A stretch of 7,441 nt of DNA from Lachnospiraceae bacterium (GTDB lineage: Bacteria; Bacillota; Clostridia; Lachnospirales; Lachnospiraceae): assembly GCA_017476305.1 (NCBI GenBank), contig JAFVAA010000811.1, positions 1 to 7,441 of the forward strand, given 5' to 3'. Positions 5,675 to 7,441 of the stretch are shown piece after piece (positions within the stretch are counted from its first letter, which is position 1; each line of letters begins with the position of its first letter). The notes beneath the pieces are model-generated. The model was not told the DNA's origin. It worked only from the letters and a program-made list of their open reading frames with translations, and searched no databases. The position numbers and the translations under genes are program-made.

Positions 5675-5728
5675 ATAAAATTCCGGATGGCAGAGGTGTC
5701 ATGAAAGAAAAAAGGAGATGGAGAAAGG

Positions 5729-6724
5729 ATGAAAAGATTCAGGGGAATTTTGGCAGAATTCTTTTTGGCAGTTTGTGTCCTGGCAGCTGTATTCATACCG
5801 AAGCGGTATTCCGGAGCATCGGCGGTATCTGCAAACGGGCAGCTTTCGGTAAAGGGGACGCAGATCGTCAATGAAAAGGGAAAAGCTTTTGTGATCAAAG
5901 GTGTTTCGACACACGGGCTTTCCTGGTTTCCGCAGTATGCGAATAAAAAAGCATTCCAGACCTTGAAAAAGAAGGGGGTAAATACCATTCGTCTGGCAAT
6001 GTATACCGAGGAATATAACGGATACTGCAATAGCGGTACAGAAAATCAGAAGAAATTGAAATCTCTTATTAGTAAGGGCGTAAAGGCAGCTTCCGAGCTT
6101 GGGATGTATGTGATTATAGACTGGCATATTTTATCCGATGGAAATCCTTTGACACATAAGGCTGAGGCGAAAAAGTTTTTTAAGACCATGGCAAAAAAGT
6201 ACAATGGAAAAAAGAATGTATTTTTTGAAATCTGTAATGAGCCAAATGGAGCCGGAGACTGGAGCAGTATTAAAAAATATGCAAACGCTGTGATAAAAAC
6301 CATTCGCAGTGTGAATAAAAAGGCAGTCATTATCGTGGGAACGCCTACCTGGAGCCAGGATGTCGATACGGCAGCAGCAAGCCCGCTAAAGGGAAGTAAT
6401 CTGGTCTATGCCCTTCACTTTTATGCGGCGACACACGGACAGTATTTAAGGGATAAATACGAGCTGGCGATAAAAAAAGGACTTCCTGTGCTGGTGACGG
6501 AGTTTGGGATTTCCGATGCCAGCGGAAATGGGAATCTCAGTAAGTCAGAGGGAAACAAATGGATGAAGCTTTTAAATAAATATAAAGCGGGACGTGTCTG
6601 CTGGAATCTGTCGAATAAAGCGGAAACAAGCTCTCTTTTAAAATCCTCCTGCCAGAAAACAGGCGGGTGGAAGAGCAGTGACTATACGGCACAGGCAAAA
6701 TGGCTGTGGAAGTGGTATAAATAA
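5729..6724 (+). CDS. Secreted endoglucanase, glycoside hydrolase family 5
   Basis: A 331-residue beta-1,4-glucanase of the GH5 family, most like the subfamily of Bacillus EglS (GH5_2). A signal peptide covers residues 1-35: basic start MKRFR, hydrophobic core 7-23, probable cleavage after VSA at 33-35. The (beta/alpha)8 catalytic domain fills the rest. Visible landmarks are R88 in NTIRLAMY, DWH at 131-133, the acid/base E171 in CNEPNG, HFYA at 230-233, the nucleophile E258 in VTEFG and W292 in CWNLSNK. There is no carbohydrate-binding module, dockerin or sortase motif, so it should be released freely. AAGGAG (5712-5717) lies 11 bases upstream of the ATG, a rather long gap, with a second purine run AGAAAGG closer. 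It begins 54 bp after nadC with no clear promoter or terminator between them. Substrate (cellulose, beta-glucan or lichenan) cannot be told from the sequence. Confidence 0.93.
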   Translation: MKRFRGILAEFFLAVCVLAAVFIPKRYSGASAVSANGQLSVKGTQIVNEKGKAFVIKGVSTHGLSWFPQYANKKAFQTLKKKGVNTIRLAMYTEEYNGYCNSGTENQKKLKSLISKGVKAASELGMYVIIDWHILSDGNPLTHKAEAKKFFKTMAKKYNGKKNVFFEICNEPNGAGDWSSIKKYANAVIKTIRSVNKKAVIIVGTPTWSQDVDTAAASPLKGSNLVYALHFYAATHGQYLRDKYELAIKKGLPVLVTEFGISDASGNGNLSKSEGNKWMKLLNKYKAGRVCWNLSNKAETSSLLKSSCQKTGGWKSSDYTAQAKWLWKWYK

Positions 6725-6738
6725 TGATAAGCATGATA

Positions 6739-6780
6739 AAAGCCGGATGATACATGTTTGGTAATGTGTCATCCGGCTTT
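6739..6780. terminator. Long hairpin terminator between convergent genes
   Basis: A 17-bp stem with one T-G wobble is formed by 6739-6755 and 6764-6780 around an 8-nt loop. The core is AGCCGGATGA/TCATCCGGCT. The stem ends in AAA/TTT on both strands, so U-tracts are short each way. It lies 15 bp after the GH5 stop and downstream of the minus-strand xylulokinase gene, so it probably ends both transcripts. Confidence 0.8.
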
Positions 6781-6854
6781 CCTTTAAAGCTCTGCCAAAG
6801 CGTTATACGGTTCCTTTAAAGCTCTGCCAATGCGTCATACTGTTCCTTTAAAGC
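6781..6854. repeat. Tandem 32-bp duplication of the xylulokinase 3' end
   Basis: Unit 1 (6781-6812) and unit 2 (6813-6844) match at 29 of 32 positions. A third partial unit of 10 bp (CCTTTAAAGC) follows at 6845-6854. Unit 2 encodes the last residues and stop of the minus-strand kinase. Unit 1, after the stop, is a diverged copy of the same tail, so the real C-terminus was probably duplicated by slippage or short-repeat recombination. Confidence 0.85.
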
Positions 6855-7441
6855 AGGATACAGCTTTTTATATACCTGATGGTACTTGTCATATTCTTTG
6901 ATGTTTTCCGGTATCGGTTCACATTTTTTCTCAGGATCTTTGTGGATCAGCTTCCTGCAGGCTTCTTCAACACTGTCATAAAGACCTGCACCTACAGAAG
7001 CCAGGATAGCCACACCGAGCGCCGGTCCTTCGGTAGCGGTTACGGTATTTACTTCGCAGTGAAACATATCTGCCATCATCTGACGCTGCACTGCGTTTTT
7101 GGCGCCGCCTCCGCAAGCCATCATATCGGAAATGCTTACGCCCATTTCAGTAAGGATATCTTTGCAGTCGGTGAGGGAATAGCAGATTCCCTCCATGACT
7201 GCACGTGCCAGATCCGACCTGGTATGCATACTGGAAAGACCGAAAAAGACACCACGGCAATTTGCGTCCAGATGCGGAGTACGTTCTCCGTTTAAATAAG
7301 GCAGATAGATCAGGCGGTTTGCCCCGATCGGAGTCTCTGTCACTTCTTTATTGATCAGGTCATAAACACTGCATCCCTTTTCTTTGGCTTCCTGTGTAAA
7401 GGAGCCACCCATATTGTCCAGGAACCATGCCAGGGAATAGC
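6816..7441 (-). CDS. xylB: Xylulokinase, FGGY family, C-terminal part
   Basis: The last 207 codons of a sugar kinase that continues beyond the window end; the full protein is usually about 490-510 residues. The reading frame stays open to 7441 and starts there with SLAWFLDNMGGSF. FGGY/xylulokinase landmarks are LIYLPYLNGERTPHLD, GVFFGLSSMHTRSDLARAVMEG, the nucleotide-binding ACGGGAKNAVQRQMMAD and EGPALGVAILASVGAG. These suit the kinase that phosphorylates D-xylulose for the pentose phosphate pathway. Gluconate, ribulose or glycerol kinase is less likely, but the substrate-binding N-terminal half is missing. The stop is TAA at 6818-6816, inside the tandem repeat. It converges on the GH5 gene, so the two are not co-transcribed. 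Confidence 0.88.
   Translation of the reverse strand, partial: YSLAWFLDNMGGSFTQEAKEKGCSVYDLINKEVTETPIGANRLIYLPYLNGERTPHLDANCRGVFFGLSSMHTRSDLARAVMEGICYSLTDCKDILTEMGVSISDMMACGGGAKNAVQRQMMADMFHCEVNTVTATEGPALGVAILASVGAGLYDSVEEACRKLIHKDPEKKCEPIPENIKEYDKYHQVYKKLYPALKEQYDALAEL

Overview
The window looks like a chromosome segment of a strictly anaerobic, fermentative Firmicute, most likely a Lachnospiraceae/Clostridia gut- or rumen-type bacterium. This rests on moderate-to-low GC, strong AAGGAG/GGAGG ribosome binding sites, near-consensus sigma-A promoters, [FeFe]-hydrogenase maturation genes, a secreted GH5 cellulase and a xylulokinase. The genus cannot be set from the sequence alone.

Layout. 1-372: intergenic DNA with a hairpin, a TTGATT-N17-TATAAT promoter and a possible 14-residue leader ORF. 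373-1155 (+): a small soluble PocR-domain/MCP-hairpin sensory protein. 1205-1247: a bidirectional terminator shared with the convergent hydrogenase operon, followed by a second strong hairpin (1270-1303). 3061-1326 (-): a two-gene operon, a TM1266-type small regulator followed by hydG. 3062-3280: a dense divergent control region. Its two sigma-A promoters have -35 boxes only 6 bp apart, and the hyd transcript has a ~150-nt leader ending in an intrinsic terminator. 3287-3450: a ~165-nt structured leader for nadB. 3451-5674 (+): nadB (L-aspartate oxidase) and nadC (quinolinate phosphoribosyltransferase), with nadC broken by a one-base frameshift. 5729-6724 (+): a secreted GH5 endoglucanase. 6739-6780: a long hairpin terminator between convergent genes. 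6781-6854: a tandem duplication of a gene's 3' end. 6816-7441 (-): the C-terminal part of a xylulokinase running off the window.

How the parts fit. HydG supplies CO/cyanide ligands for the H-cluster of [FeFe] hydrogenase, which disposes of fermentative reductant. NadB and NadC make the NAD precursor nicotinate mononucleotide. The two operons diverge from one compact promoter region. Their 5' leaders, read in their own directions, share three short blocks in the same order: TTTTCGGGCAG exact, AACCTTGC exact, and GAAAAACCT[C/G]GTC at 12 of 13. I did not recognise these leaders as a known riboswitch class. They are the best candidate for an undescribed element here, possibly a cis-regulatory RNA or repeated operator that couples hydrogen metabolism to NAD synthesis. 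The remaining genes look like ordinary members of known families.
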